The notes beneath the pieces are model-generated. The model searched no databases. It worked only from the letters and a program-made list of their open reading frames with translations, and was not told the DNA's origin. From Woeseiaceae bacterium (lineage in GTDB: Bacteria; Pseudomonadota; Gammaproteobacteria; Steroidobacterales; Woeseiaceae), in assembly GCA_021773135.1 (NCBI GenBank), contig JAJFKP010000036.1:112372-176371 (forward strand): a DNA stretch of 64,000 bases. Direction: 5' to 3'. Positions 26,578 through 34,592 of this stretch are shown here, one piece after another. The position numbers were made by a program, and so were the translations under genes. Position 1 is the first letter of the stretch, and every line of letters starts with the position of its first letter.

Positions 26578-27129
26578 TCAGTCAACGGGGTCCGAATCAT
26601 CGATATTCGGAGCCAAGCATTCCAGGGTGACATCAAGCGGTGTGGACGCGTAGGTAATGCGGCTTTCCGTTTCGCTTGCACAAAGCAAAGACGCCTGTAA
26701 GGAGAGTACTGCAGGCACGGTCATCGATACTGATTCATCAACTTTGTTATCGATTTCGTCTTCCGCTGTTGGTGCGTGCGCACAAAACCTTTCAACAGGA
26801 ATCGGACCAATTTGCGCCGCTGGAACTGCGAACCGGACGGTCAGGTTATCGTCCGCCGAAATGTCATCAGTCCGGAACGAACGCCGCGTGTCAGCAACGC
26901 TGAGCGACAGAACCGAGGGCTTCAGGTCTCCGCCGCATTTCTTGGCAATTTCGAGATCAAAGGTCAGTGAGGGTAGGCTCAGAAAATTCCTGCGATCAAC
27001 GCGTTTTTCGACTTGCACAACCGGCGTATCTGCACGTATATACAATTCAACAGCCATCTGTGCCTGTGCGGCAGTGTTGCCAACACAAAGGAGCAAAGGT
27101 ATGCCGCAAATCCTGCGCATCATTGTCAT
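26578..27129 (-). CDS. Exported four-cysteine protein of unknown function
   Basis: 183 residues. The N-terminus is a signal peptide (RICGIPLLLCVGNTAAQAQ). The mature part is beta-rich and has four spaced cysteines (KKCGG, RFCAHA, LLCASE, LECLAP) that could form two disulfides in the periplasm. No family recognised. Convergent with the DLH-like gene; start at 27129 or the Met three codons later. Confidence 0.6.
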   Translation of the reverse strand: MTMMRRICGIPLLLCVGNTAAQAQMAVELYIRADTPVVQVEKRVDRRNFLSLPSLTFDLEIAKKCGGDLKPSVLSLSVADTRRSFRTDDISADDNLTVRFAVPAAQIGPIPVERFCAHAPTAEDEIDNKVDESVSMTVPAVLSLQASLLCASETESRITYASTPLDVTLECLAPNIDDSDPVD

Positions 27130-27219
27130 AGTACCAAGGCTACGATATGCAATCGAAAAAACAAGGGACAGAGTACGACATGTTAAACTTTTCTGCTGCC
27201 CGACGACGAGTGCAGACGT

Positions 27220-27486
27220 ATGAAACCTCTCCGTTTGACCTACGAGTTTATTCGCAAAGTGGCCATTATCGGTGTTGGTATGACTATTCTAGCGATCGGT
27301 GTAGTCATGGTGGTTATGCCGGGGCCGGCATTTGTCGTGATTCCGCTGGGCCTTGCAATATTGGGACTGGAGCTCGCCTGGGCGCGGGTTCTGCTAAAGA
27401 AGCTGCGCAGGAAAATCAGTTCCAACAATGCGGAGTCGCGCTCAACGCGCGCAGAGCAGCACCGTGACCGACATGTGAACCGATAA
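27220..27486 (+). CDS. PGPGW-motif small transmembrane protein
   Basis: 88 residues with two membrane helices (about 14-34 and 38-54) joined by MPGPAFVVIPLGLAIL, the motif of the PGPGW transmembrane family, and a highly basic tail (KKLRRKISSNN onward). Likely an inner-membrane protein with both ends in the cytosol; function unknown. A large structured element begins 20 bases after its stop. Confidence 0.75.
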   Translation: MKPLRLTYEFIRKVAIIGVGMTILAIGVVMVVMPGPAFVVIPLGLAILGLELAWARVLLKKLRRKISSNNAESRSTRAEQHRDRHVNR

Positions 27487-27505
27487 ATTATGGCCGAAAA
27501 GAAGA

Positions 27506-27571
27506 GAGCCGGAGAAACCAAATTCGATGTTCGTCTGGTGGGCCGTTCCGATACGGAACGGTCTCCGGCTC
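27506..27571. other. Three-way-junction inverted-repeat element
   Basis: A ten-base-pair outer stem (GAGCCGGAGA at 27506-27515 with TCTCCGGCTC at 27562-27571) encloses two inner hairpins. One is weak (ACCA...TGGT with CGA/TCG inside); the other is perfect (CCGTTCCG, ATA loop, CGGAACGG, 27543-27561) and abuts the outer stem. On the minus strand the outer stem is followed by TCTTCTTTT, so it may terminate transcription of the 88-residue gene at 27719. It could also be a small RNA or a cis-regulatory element. Confidence 0.6.
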
Positions 27572-27718
27572 CCTGAGTGTTGGCGGCACAGGGGGATGTA
27601 GCCGCCGGACCAACCAAGGCCCGCTGTCGCTCAATAGATCGACAGCTATCGATCGTCGCATCCCGGACCAATCGGGGGAGAGTTTCCCGGGCAATGCGAG
27701 TCGAATTCCTGCGTACCG

Positions 27719-27985
27719 TTACCGGTCGCTTGCAATCTTCACTGACGTAGGACCGATCAGGCGAATATCAAGGTCCAGCTGGTTGTCAGCCTGCATGGCT
27801 TCCACCGCCTTTTCAGCAGCTTCCTTGTTGGCGGTCTTGGCGCCATCGCGGCTGGCCGCCCCGGTGTCTACCGTCACCACTGCTGTAACGACCACCGTCG
27901 TTTGATCATCGTTGGCCGTCGCCACGTTCGCGCACAGCAGGCCGGCAATCGCCAGTTGCAAAATCAGATTTCTATTGAATTCCAT
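27719..27985 (-). CDS. Small exported protein with signal peptide
   Basis: 88 residues. A signal peptide (LILQLAIAGLLCANVATA) precedes a Thr/Val- and Ala/Lys-rich mature part, VVVTAVVTVD, then a helix with KTANKEAAEKAVEAM and a strand LDLDIRLIGPTSVKI. It is probably periplasmic. No family recognised. AGAGAG immediately precedes the ATG. It is divergent from the sigma-54 activator gene across a 205-base AT-rich region. Confidence 0.65.
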   Translation of the reverse strand: MEFNRNLILQLAIAGLLCANVATANDDQTTVVVTAVVTVDTGAASRDGAKTANKEAAEKAVEAMQADNQLDLDIRLIGPTSVKIASDR

Positions 27986-28060
27986 CTCTCTAAGTCCTCG
28001 TGCCGCGCAGGTGGCCCAAGCCGCCTGTCGCGCAGAATAAGTAATTGATGTCTAACTCTA

Positions 28061-28089
28061 TTGCACAGACCGTGCCAATACGTTAAATG
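28061..28089 (+). promoter_or_regulatory. Candidate distal promoter for the sigma-54 activator
   Basis: TTGCAC at 28061-28066 and TAAATG at 28084-28089 are separated by 17 bases, reading toward the gene at 28191. The match is only moderate; a second -10-like TACAAT at 28155-28160 lies inside the operator cluster. Confidence 0.3.
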
Positions 28090-28125
28090 TATAAAAAACA
28101 ACTACTTATCTGTTATCTTTCGGTC

Positions 28126-28176
28126 ACGGAATTTCGTAAATCACGAAAATTCGTTACAATATTTACGAAATTTCGT
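28126..28176 (+). promoter_or_regulatory. Triple palindromic operator before the sigma-54 activator
   Basis: Three copies of a 12-base palindrome, consensus ACGAAATTTCGT, lie at 28126-28137 (one mismatch), 28143-28154 (one mismatch) and 28165-28176 (perfect). Start-to-start spacings are 17 and 22 bases. The last ends 14 bases before the ATG, and TACAAT (28155-28160) lies between copies two and three. The likely use is binding of a dimeric regulator, possibly the downstream gene product itself, which carries a Fis-type helix-turn-helix. Confidence 0.65.
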
Positions 28177-28190
28177 ATAAAGTCACCGGC

Positions 28191-29987
28191 ATGAGCAAAC
28201 TCGATGATTATCAGTGGCTGTTTCGCAAAGCACCGACTATGGCAACCTCTATCGGTGTCGATGGGCGCTATCTCGACGTCAATGACGCGCTGCTACAGCG
28301 CCTCGGTTATCAGCGCGACGAGATGATCGGCCAGCGTCCGGCACGCTTCGTAACGGCGGAAAGCGCGCGACGCATTGAAAAGGAGTTGTTGCCGGCATTG
28401 CGGCGTACGGGTCGTCTCGAAAACAAGCCGATCGCTTTTGTTTCAAGCGACGGCGAAGTCGTAAATTGCCTCGTAAATTCCCTGGTGGAAAACAGCAAAG
28501 GCGGGGCGTTTATACGCACCGTTGCAATGTATGCAGAGGTCTCTGACCAGGGTCGCGTGGACTGGAAATACAGGCAACTTTACAGGTCAACTCCTGCAAT
28601 GCTGCACACCCTCGATGCAGATGGTTGCATTGTCACGGTGACAGAGCACTGGCTGCAAAAAATGGGGTATACGCGCGACGAAGTCGTCGGTCGACCGATT
28701 ACCGAATTCTACAGTGATGCTGATCGCAAGCGGCTTACCTCCGGCTACGTCCGGAGTCTCATAAATGACGGCGAGTTCAGCAATGAATCCCGGCAAATGG
28801 TTACGAAGGCAGGCAAGGTCCTTGACCTGCTTATGTCGGCGATTTCTGAACGAGACGCTGCGGGCAAAGTGCATCGTATGTTGGTCGCGTCGAAAGATCT
28901 GACGGAACGCAACCGCGTAGAACGTGAGCTACGGTCCGCTCTTGCCGAAAACGACAGTCTGCGTGACGAGCTGGAACGTGAGCGTGACTACTTGCGTGAA
29001 GAAGTAAATGTCGCGATGAACTTCGGCAGGATTATCGGTCGCAGTACTTCGCTCAAACATATGCTTGCGCAGGTCGAGGCCGTTGCGCAAACGCCGGCAA
29101 GTGTGCTGATTTTGGGGGAATCCGGCGTAGGCAAGGAGCTCGTTGCCCGGGCAATCCACGCACGCAGCACACGCGCAGATGCGTCGCTTGTGAAGGTCAA
29201 CTGCGCCTCCATACCGAAAGAACTCTTCGAGAGCGAATTCTTTGGCCACGTGAAAGGGGCATTCACCGGGGCACACCGCGATCGTGTTGGTCGGTTTCAA
29301 CTCGCCGATGGAGGAACGATTTTTCTGGACGAAGTCGGTGAAATTCCACTGGAGCTGCAGGGAAAGTTATTACGCGTACTACAGGAAAGCGAATTCGAGC
29401 GCGTGGGAGACGATATCACCCGCTCGGTTGATGCGCGGGTAATAGCGGCAACCAATCGAGACCTGGAAAAACTCGTTGTCGATGGCGAGTTCCGGGAAGA
29501 CCTTTTTTACCGGTTAAGCGTATTCCCCATCGAAGTACCGCCACTCAGGAAGCGACCCGAGGACGTGCTCATGCTGGCGCAGCACTATCTCGACCAGACC
29601 TGCTTGGAGTTTGGCAGAAAGCCACTGAAATTCACGAAGAGCCAGGCACAGGCGATTCAGTCCTACGAGTGGCCGGGGAACGTGCGCGAGCTGAAGAACG
29701 TCATCGAACGAGCCGTCATCCTGACCAACGGCGACACGCTGCGATTAGACCTGTCCATTCCGGAAACCGTGGATGCAGCGTCGGCGACAGACTCATTTCC
29801 CGGCGATGCAGATATTCTTAACGACAGCCAAATGCGACAATTGCAGAAACAAAACCTGCTGCGGGCACTCAAACAGACAAATTGGCGCGTTTCCGGTCAA
29901 AACGGCGCCGCTGAGCTGCTTGGTGTAAAACCCACTACGCTTGCGGATCGGATAAAATCATTCGGCCTTCGAAAACCGGCTCGTTGA
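28191..29987 (+). CDS. PAS-PAS-AAA+-Fis sigma-54-dependent transcription activator
   Basis: 598 residues. Two PAS sensor domains (about 8-110 and 125-240) are followed by a coiled coil ([22 protein letters not shown]) and a sigma-54 AAA+ domain: Walker A GESGVGKE near 310, the GAFTGA loop that contacts sigma-54 near 360, Walker [13 protein letters not shown] near 380, and Arg-finger region [21 protein letters not shown] Fis helix-turn-helix ends the protein. No phospho-receiver domain exists, so the PAS domains probably sense ligand, redox or light. No obvious target operon with a -24/-12 promoter was found; the triple palindrome upstream suggests autoregulation. Confidence 0.9.
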   Translation: MSKLDDYQWLFRKAPTMATSIGVDGRYLDVNDALLQRLGYQRDEMIGQRPARFVTAESARRIEKELLPALRRTGRLENKPIAFVSSDGEVVNCLVNSLVENSKGGAFIRTVAMYAEVSDQGRVDWKYRQLYRSTPAMLHTLDADGCIVTVTEHWLQKMGYTRDEVVGRPITEFYSDADRKRLTSGYVRSLINDGEFSNESRQMVTKAGKVLDLLMSAISERDAAGKVHRMLVASKDLTERNRVERELRSALAENDSLRDELERERDYLREEVNVAMNFGRIIGRSTSLKHMLAQVEAVAQTPASVLILGESGVGKELVARAIHARSTRADASLVKVNCASIPKELFESEFFGHVKGAFTGAHRDRVGRFQLADGGTIFLDEVGEIPLELQGKLLRVLQESEFERVGDDITRSVDARVIAATNRDLEKLVVDGEFREDLFYRLSVFPIEVPPLRKRPEDVLMLAQHYLDQTCLEFGRKPLKFTKSQAQAIQSYEWPGNVRELKNVIERAVILTNGDTLRLDLSIPETVDAASATDSFPGDADILNDSQMRQLQKQNLLRALKQTNWRVSGQNGAAELLGVKPTTLADRIKSFGLRKPAR

Positions 29988-30008
29988 TGCGATGATGTAT
30001 GACCTGAT

Positions 30009-31448
30009 GTGAGTGCCACTAAGAGCAAACCCATGTATTTGAGTCGCTACTTCTCCGCGCTACCGCTGCTGATTGCAATGAACGTGCAGGCTGCATCGGA
30101 CCTGCCAGTCCAGGTGCGAAGTGCCCTTAACTACAGGGATGTTCCCGATGCTGCGTTGAGTATCTATGTGGAGGAAGTTGATTCCGGCGACGTAGTGTTG
30201 TCGTGGAATGACGCGGAGCCAAGAAACCCGGCGTCGGTTGAGAAAATGGTGACGACGCTGGTCTCGCTGGATATGCTTGGTCCGGCATACCGATGGAAAA
30301 CAGAAGTCACCTTCCTGGGAGATATCATCGACGGCGTGCTGGAAGGTGATATCGCAATAAAGGGATTCGGCGATCCTTACCTGGTCACGGAAAGATTCTG
30401 GCAATTGTTGCGCGGCATTCGACGAGAGGGCGTTACCGGAATCAACGGCGATCTACTGCTGGATGACAGCTTCTTCGACGTTGGAGACTACGATCCTTCT
30501 GCTTTCGATCGCGAGCCACTGCGGGCCTACAACGTTGCGCCGAATGCACTACTGACAAACTTCAAGGTCGTACGCTACTACTTCGAGCCGGATCCTGATG
30601 CCTCAGGCGTTAAGGTGCGCCTGGAGCCAACGCTTCAGAATCTGGATATCGTCAATCGGCTTCGCGTTTCGAACGGCTCATGCAGGGGTTATCAACGCGG
30701 CATAACCATCACGCCGAACGAGGACGTCAGCCGCATAACCTTCAGCGGACGCTTTCCGAGCGGCTGTGAAATTTACGCAATGGACAGAGCTGCACTCAGT
30801 CATAACGAATTTACCTACGGGCTGTTTCGTTCCCTCTGGGAAGAAGCTGGCGGTGAATTGTCAGGTGAGTGGAAGAAGACGATAGTTGACGAAGAAGTGG
30901 AACCGGCGCTGATCTTCTACTCGTTGCCGCTGTCTGAAGTCATCGCGAAAGTTAACAAACACAGCAACAACGTAATGGCGAAACAGCTGCTTTATACACT
31001 GGCTGCCGAAAAAATTGGTCCTGCCGGGACGGAAGCGAAAGGTCGCCAGGTGGTTAATGACTGGTTGAAAGACCGGAATATGGACTTTGCCGAATTGAAA
31101 CTTGGCAATGGCGCGGGGCTGTCACGGTCGTCACGGATGACCGCCAGACACCTGGGCGCCATGTTGCGATACGCCTTTGAAAGTCCCTTCATGCCCGAGT
31201 ACATGTCGTCCCTGTCGTTGTCTGGACTGGATGGAACGCTGTCCAGGCGATTTCGCAACAGTGACCTCACCGGTCAGGCACACATGAAGACCGGATCGCT
31301 TGATCACGTGAGCTCCGTCGCAGGCTATTTTCAGTCGCGTAATGGCAAGCGCTACATCGTGGTGGCTTTCCTGAACCATACAGACATTCATCGAGGTCCC
31401 GGTCAGGAAGTTCAGGAAGCGCTGTTTCGCTGGCTATATGAAAAATAG
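30009..31448 (+). CDS. dacB: D-alanyl-D-alanine carboxypeptidase/endopeptidase (PBP4 type)
   Basis: 479 residues, standard length for DacB. A signal peptide precedes the S13 peptidase domain with ASVEK (SxxK near residue 77), KHSNN (SxN near 317) and MKTGS (KTG near 425). It trims and cleaves peptidoglycan cross-links in the periplasm. The start is GTG at 30009, which could instead be the ATG at 30033, where AAGAG is at a better distance and the signal peptide is shorter. The gene follows the sigma-54 activator by 21 bases and may be co-transcribed with it. Confidence 0.92.
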   Translation: MSATKSKPMYLSRYFSALPLLIAMNVQAASDLPVQVRSALNYRDVPDAALSIYVEEVDSGDVVLSWNDAEPRNPASVEKMVTTLVSLDMLGPAYRWKTEVTFLGDIIDGVLEGDIAIKGFGDPYLVTERFWQLLRGIRREGVTGINGDLLLDDSFFDVGDYDPSAFDREPLRAYNVAPNALLTNFKVVRYYFEPDPDASGVKVRLEPTLQNLDIVNRLRVSNGSCRGYQRGITITPNEDVSRITFSGRFPSGCEIYAMDRAALSHNEFTYGLFRSLWEEAGGELSGEWKKTIVDEEVEPALIFYSLPLSEVIAKVNKHSNNVMAKQLLYTLAAEKIGPAGTEAKGRQVVNDWLKDRNMDFAELKLGNGAGLSRSSRMTARHLGAMLRYAFESPFMPEYMSSLSLSGLDGTLSRRFRNSDLTGQAHMKTGSLDHVSSVAGYFQSRNGKRYIVVAFLNHTDIHRGPGQEVQEALFRWLYEK

Positions 31449-31601
31449 CGTTGCCTGACCGGTATTCGCAGTCATGCGGCTGCCGGTATTCCCAAACTGA
31501 GACAGCCGTCTTAGTCTAATTCATTGATATCTGTAGTAAACTCAGGAAGCCGCCCACAGCAAACGACGCTGTGTGCAGGCCGATCCTTGGGAGCAGCGAC
31601 A

Positions 31602-32189
31602 ATGCGTAAAGCATTCCTACTATTAGCGATGACACCGCTGGCCGCGCTGGCAGAGACGGCCTATATCACCGATAACCTGCGGCTGGGGCTGCATCAGGCC
31701 GCTGACACCAGCGATCGCGCTTTCCAGACGCTGGATAGTGGCCAGGAACTGGAGATAATTTCTCGGACCAGAAACTATGCCAACGTGCGGTTACCTGATG
31801 GCGTTGAAGGGTACGTAAAAGCGGCTTACCTCGTATCGGAAAAGCCGGCGAAACTGATCGTCGAAGAGTCCCAGGCTAAAGTTGAATCCTTGCAGGCGGA
31901 ACTGAATGAAACCAAAGCAGCCTTCGCCGCGCCGGCCGCAACGATTGACAGGCTTGAACAGCAGCTGACTGCGAGCCAGACCGAGGCGAGTGAAATTACT
32001 GCCCGCGCCTCGGAGTTGATGAACGAACTGGATGATTATCGCAGCAGGCAGGACCGCTATAAATATAGCCTGCCGTTTACGTGGGTCGGTGGCGCCGTGC
32101 TGGTTTGCTTGCTGGCCGGTTTTCTGGCCGGGCTCTGGTGGGTCGACATGCGCAGCCGGCGCCGACACGGCGGCATTCGCATCTACTAG
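31602..32189 (+). CDS. TIGR04211-type SH3 domain membrane protein (YgiM-like)
   Basis: 195 residues. A signal peptide is followed by a bacterial SH3 domain (about 20-80, YITDNLRLGLHQAADTSDRAF and NVRLPDGVEGYVKAAYL), a coiled coil of about 60 residues (VESLQAELNETKAAF onward), and a C-terminal membrane helix with a basic tail (RSRRRHGG). This is the usual layout of the family, which sits in the inner membrane with the SH3 domain outward. GGGAG precedes the ATG at 31602. An upstream in-frame extension to 31524 lacks a signal peptide and is not used. Confidence 0.85.
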   Translation: MRKAFLLLAMTPLAALAETAYITDNLRLGLHQAADTSDRAFQTLDSGQELEIISRTRNYANVRLPDGVEGYVKAAYLVSEKPAKLIVEESQAKVESLQAELNETKAAFAAPAATIDRLEQQLTASQTEASEITARASELMNELDDYRSRQDRYKYSLPFTWVGGAVLVCLLAGFLAGLWWVDMRSRRRHGGIRIY

Positions 32190-32201
32190 GAATTCGTTGC
32201 C

Positions 32202-33212
32202 TCAGGCAGCAGCGTAAAGCTTCGCTGCAATCCCGTTTCTAACTGGCAAGCCCGTGTCTGCTACCAGCTGATCAATTTCACGCTGAGTAGATGCGCGTGC
32301 GACGCGTTCGATCTGATCACAATTCAAGTGCGGCGCAAAGAGCTTGAGAAAATCGGCCATATAGCAACGCAGCATCGTATTTTTGCGAATGCCGACCCAG
32401 GCGGTACAGCGTGGAAACAATCCCTTCACAGAAATAGCAGTCAGGCTCTTTCGGTCGTGCGGTTCATAGGCCATGCCTGCGACGATGCCAATGCCAATGC
32501 CCATGCGTACGTAGGTTTTGATGACGTCGGAGTCGCGAGCTGTAAACACGATATTCGCGTCCAATCCCTCATTCGAAAACCTATTGCGCAGGGATTCGTC
32601 ACTCTCAAAACTAAACACATAGCTGACCAGCGGAAACGCAGCAACATCCTGTAGAGTTACCGGTCGTTCCAGCTGCGTTAGTTCGTGATCGTTGGGTACC
32701 AGAATAACTCTGTCCCACTGGTATCCCGGAAGACGCAACAGCGACCCAAAGCAGTCTGATGAGCTGCTCGCGATCGCAAAATCAACATCGTTACGCGCCA
32801 TCATGTCCGCGATCTGCTCCGAAGTGCCCTGATGCAGATTCAGCGTCACTCTGGGGTACAGCTGTCGCAGCTGGCGAAGAATATCCGGCAGTACGTAACG
32901 AGCCTGCGTATTGGTGGCGGCAACCGTTAGCACGCCTTCCTCTTCTTTATAGAAATCTGAAGCCAGAGAGCGTATCTGTTCGACCTCGGTCATGATGGTC
33001 CGCGCCCGGGCAATGACATGTTCGCCCGCACGAGTGATCCGGTGCAGGCTCTTCCCCCTGCGGGCAAAAAGCTGCATGCCCAGTTCTTCTTCCAGTAGTT
33101 TTAGCTGCTTGCTGACGCCGGGTTGCGATGTGTACAAACGATCCGCCGCGGCAGTAATGTTCAAACCATTGTCGACTATCGCCAAGAGGTATTTTAATTG
33201 TTGTAGTTTCAT
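32202..33212 (-). CDS. cysB: LysR-type regulator CysB
   Basis: 336 residues, slightly longer than E. coli CysB (324). The N-terminal winged helix carries NITAAADRLYTSQPGVSKQLKLLEEELG; the substrate-binding half holds VAATNTQARYVLP and LVSYVFSFESD in the CysB pattern. CysB activates cysteine biosynthesis and sulfonate genes in response to N-acetylserine. It lies divergent to cysK across 323 bases, so the shared region is a natural place for CysB sites; none can be called with confidence by eye. Confidence 0.93.
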   Translation of the reverse strand: MKLQQLKYLLAIVDNGLNITAAADRLYTSQPGVSKQLKLLEEELGMQLFARRGKSLHRITRAGEHVIARARTIMTEVEQIRSLASDFYKEEEGVLTVAATNTQARYVLPDILRQLRQLYPRVTLNLHQGTSEQIADMMARNDVDFAIASSSSDCFGSLLRLPGYQWDRVILVPNDHELTQLERPVTLQDVAAFPLVSYVFSFESDESLRNRFSNEGLDANIVFTARDSDVIKTYVRMGIGIGIVAGMAYEPHDRKSLTAISVKGLFPRCTAWVGIRKNTMLRCYMADFLKLFAPHLNCDQIERVARASTQREIDQLVADTGLPVRNGIAAKLYAAA

Positions 33213-33458
33213 GTGGCCGTTACGTCAGGTAGTGTCGGCTCTTACCGTAGACAACGGCAAAGAGTGATCGTTTCAGGAAACTGCGCGTAATTCTGGAAAT
33301 CTCGTTCGATAGGACCCATCCCGGTCTGATATTTGTCTTGCGGCACATAGCTATATAACTTTCGGTAATATAAAGATGACCCAAATTGATTCACCCGTTG
33401 CGGCTCACGCTGGCGGAATAGTGATCGATTCATTACATTTGATGCATCTGTGGGGCCT

Positions 33459-33487
33459 TTGGTTGCGTATATAGTCAATTGCAATAA
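33459..33487 (+). promoter_or_regulatory. Candidate cysK promoter in the cysB-cysK gap
   Basis: TTGGTT (33459-33464) and CAATAA (33482-33487) with a 17-base spacer, 48 bases before the cysK start. Both boxes are weak, as expected for an activator-dependent promoter. The 323-base gap also holds AT-rich stretches near 33350-33375. AAGGGGAG gives a strong ribosome-binding site before the cysK ATG. Confidence 0.3.
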
Positions 33488-33535
33488 GAGCGCCAATAAT
33501 CCTCGCTTCAACGAAAACAGAATAAGGGGAGCGAA

Positions 33536-34492
33536 ATGATCTACGACAGCATTGTTGACACGATCGGCGACACGCCGATTGTGCGCCTGAACCACATCGC
33601 GCCGGACAACGTTGAGATGTTCGTCAAGATTGAATCCTTTAATCCTCTTGCCTCAGTCAAGGACAGATTGGCAGACGGCATCATCAGCGATGCAGAGGAA
33701 AGAGGAGTGTTAAAACCCGGCCAGACGGTAATCGAGGCGACCTCAGGAAACACCGGCATTGCGCTTGCGATGGTGTGCGCGGCGAAAGGGTATGGCTTTG
33801 TTGCGGTGATGGTCGAGACGTTCTCGATCGAGCGACGCAAGATAATGCGCGCGTTGGGGGCAAAAGTTATTCTCACGCCCGCTGCTGAGCGTGCTACCGG
33901 AATGGTCAAAAAGGCAGAGGAGCTTGCGGCGAAACATGGTTGGGTGCTGGCGCGACAGTTCGAGAACCCGGCAAATCCGGAGTACCACCGCAAGACGACC
34001 GGGCCCGAAATTCTGCGCGACTTCGAGGGTCGGAAGCTTGATTACTGGGTAACTGGTTACGGCACAGGTGGCACGATGACCGGTGCCGGCGAGGCCATCA
34101 AAGCGAGTCGACCGGAGATCAAGATCGTGGCCACCGAGCCCGCTGGTGCGGCATTACTTGCGGGTGACGACTGGAGCCCTCACAAGATTCAAGGTTGGAC
34201 ACCAGATTTTATTCCTGACGTTTTGAATCGAGAAATATTCGATGAACTGGTGCCGGTTACTGATGACCGTGCGATTGAGGTTGCGAAATTGCTGGCGGCC
34301 AAAGAGGGAATATTTGTTGGAATTTCTTCGGGCGCCACCCTCGCGGCCGGGCTGGAAATCGCTGAGCGCGCGGAGAAAGGCTCAGTCATTCTGTCCATGC
34401 TGCCTGACACCGGCGAGCGCTACCTGAGTACGCCGCTGTTTGAGGGTGTGGCAGAGGGTTCGGACGATGAGTGGCTGGCTGCGCAGGGATAA
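33536..34492 (+). CDS. cysK: Cysteine synthase A (O-acetylserine sulfhydrylase)
   Basis: 318 residues of the beta-substitution PLP fold. It converts O-acetylserine and sulfide to cysteine and acetate. The PLP lysine is in NPLASVKDRL (near residue 42); the substrate loop is TSGNTGIALAM near 68; the phosphate-binding glycines are in GYGTGGTMTG near 178. A C-terminal SGATLAAGLEIA helix is conserved. Compared with the CysM form it lacks an extra loop, so CysK is preferred. A strong ribosome-binding site sits upstream. It is divergent from cysB. Confidence 0.92.
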   Translation: MIYDSIVDTIGDTPIVRLNHIAPDNVEMFVKIESFNPLASVKDRLADGIISDAEERGVLKPGQTVIEATSGNTGIALAMVCAAKGYGFVAVMVETFSIERRKIMRALGAKVILTPAAERATGMVKKAEELAAKHGWVLARQFENPANPEYHRKTTGPEILRDFEGRKLDYWVTGYGTGGTMTGAGEAIKASRPEIKIVATEPAGAALLAGDDWSPHKIQGWTPDFIPDVLNREIFDELVPVTDDRAIEVAKLLAAKEGIFVGISSGATLAAGLEIAERAEKGSVILSMLPDTGERYLSTPLFEGVAEGSDDEWLAAQG

Positions 34493-34496
34493 CGAG

Positions 34497-34521
34497 CGCC
34501 GGCAAATAAACGCTGCCGGCG
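34497..34521. repeat. Perfect GC hairpin after cysK
   Basis: CGCCGGCA and TGCCGGCG form an eight-base-pair stem around a ten-base loop, five bases after the cysK stop. There is no T-run after it on the plus strand, so it is more likely an mRNA 3' end stabiliser or a weak terminator. Confidence 0.4.
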
Positions 34522-34592
34522 AACCTGGCCGGAGCGCGCCCATATGTGTCAAATATCTGATTAGGCAGTAAATTTTCTGGCGCGACGGCTCC

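Noticed and set aside
27488..27694. 68-codon minus-strand frame across the three-way junction
   Set aside because: Its coding potential looks poor (Pro/Arg-rich), and the region is better explained by the structured element.
28126..28176. Palindromes as a terminator for the 88-residue gene
   Set aside because: They are AT-rich, lie upstream of both divergent genes, and have no T-run; operator function fits better.
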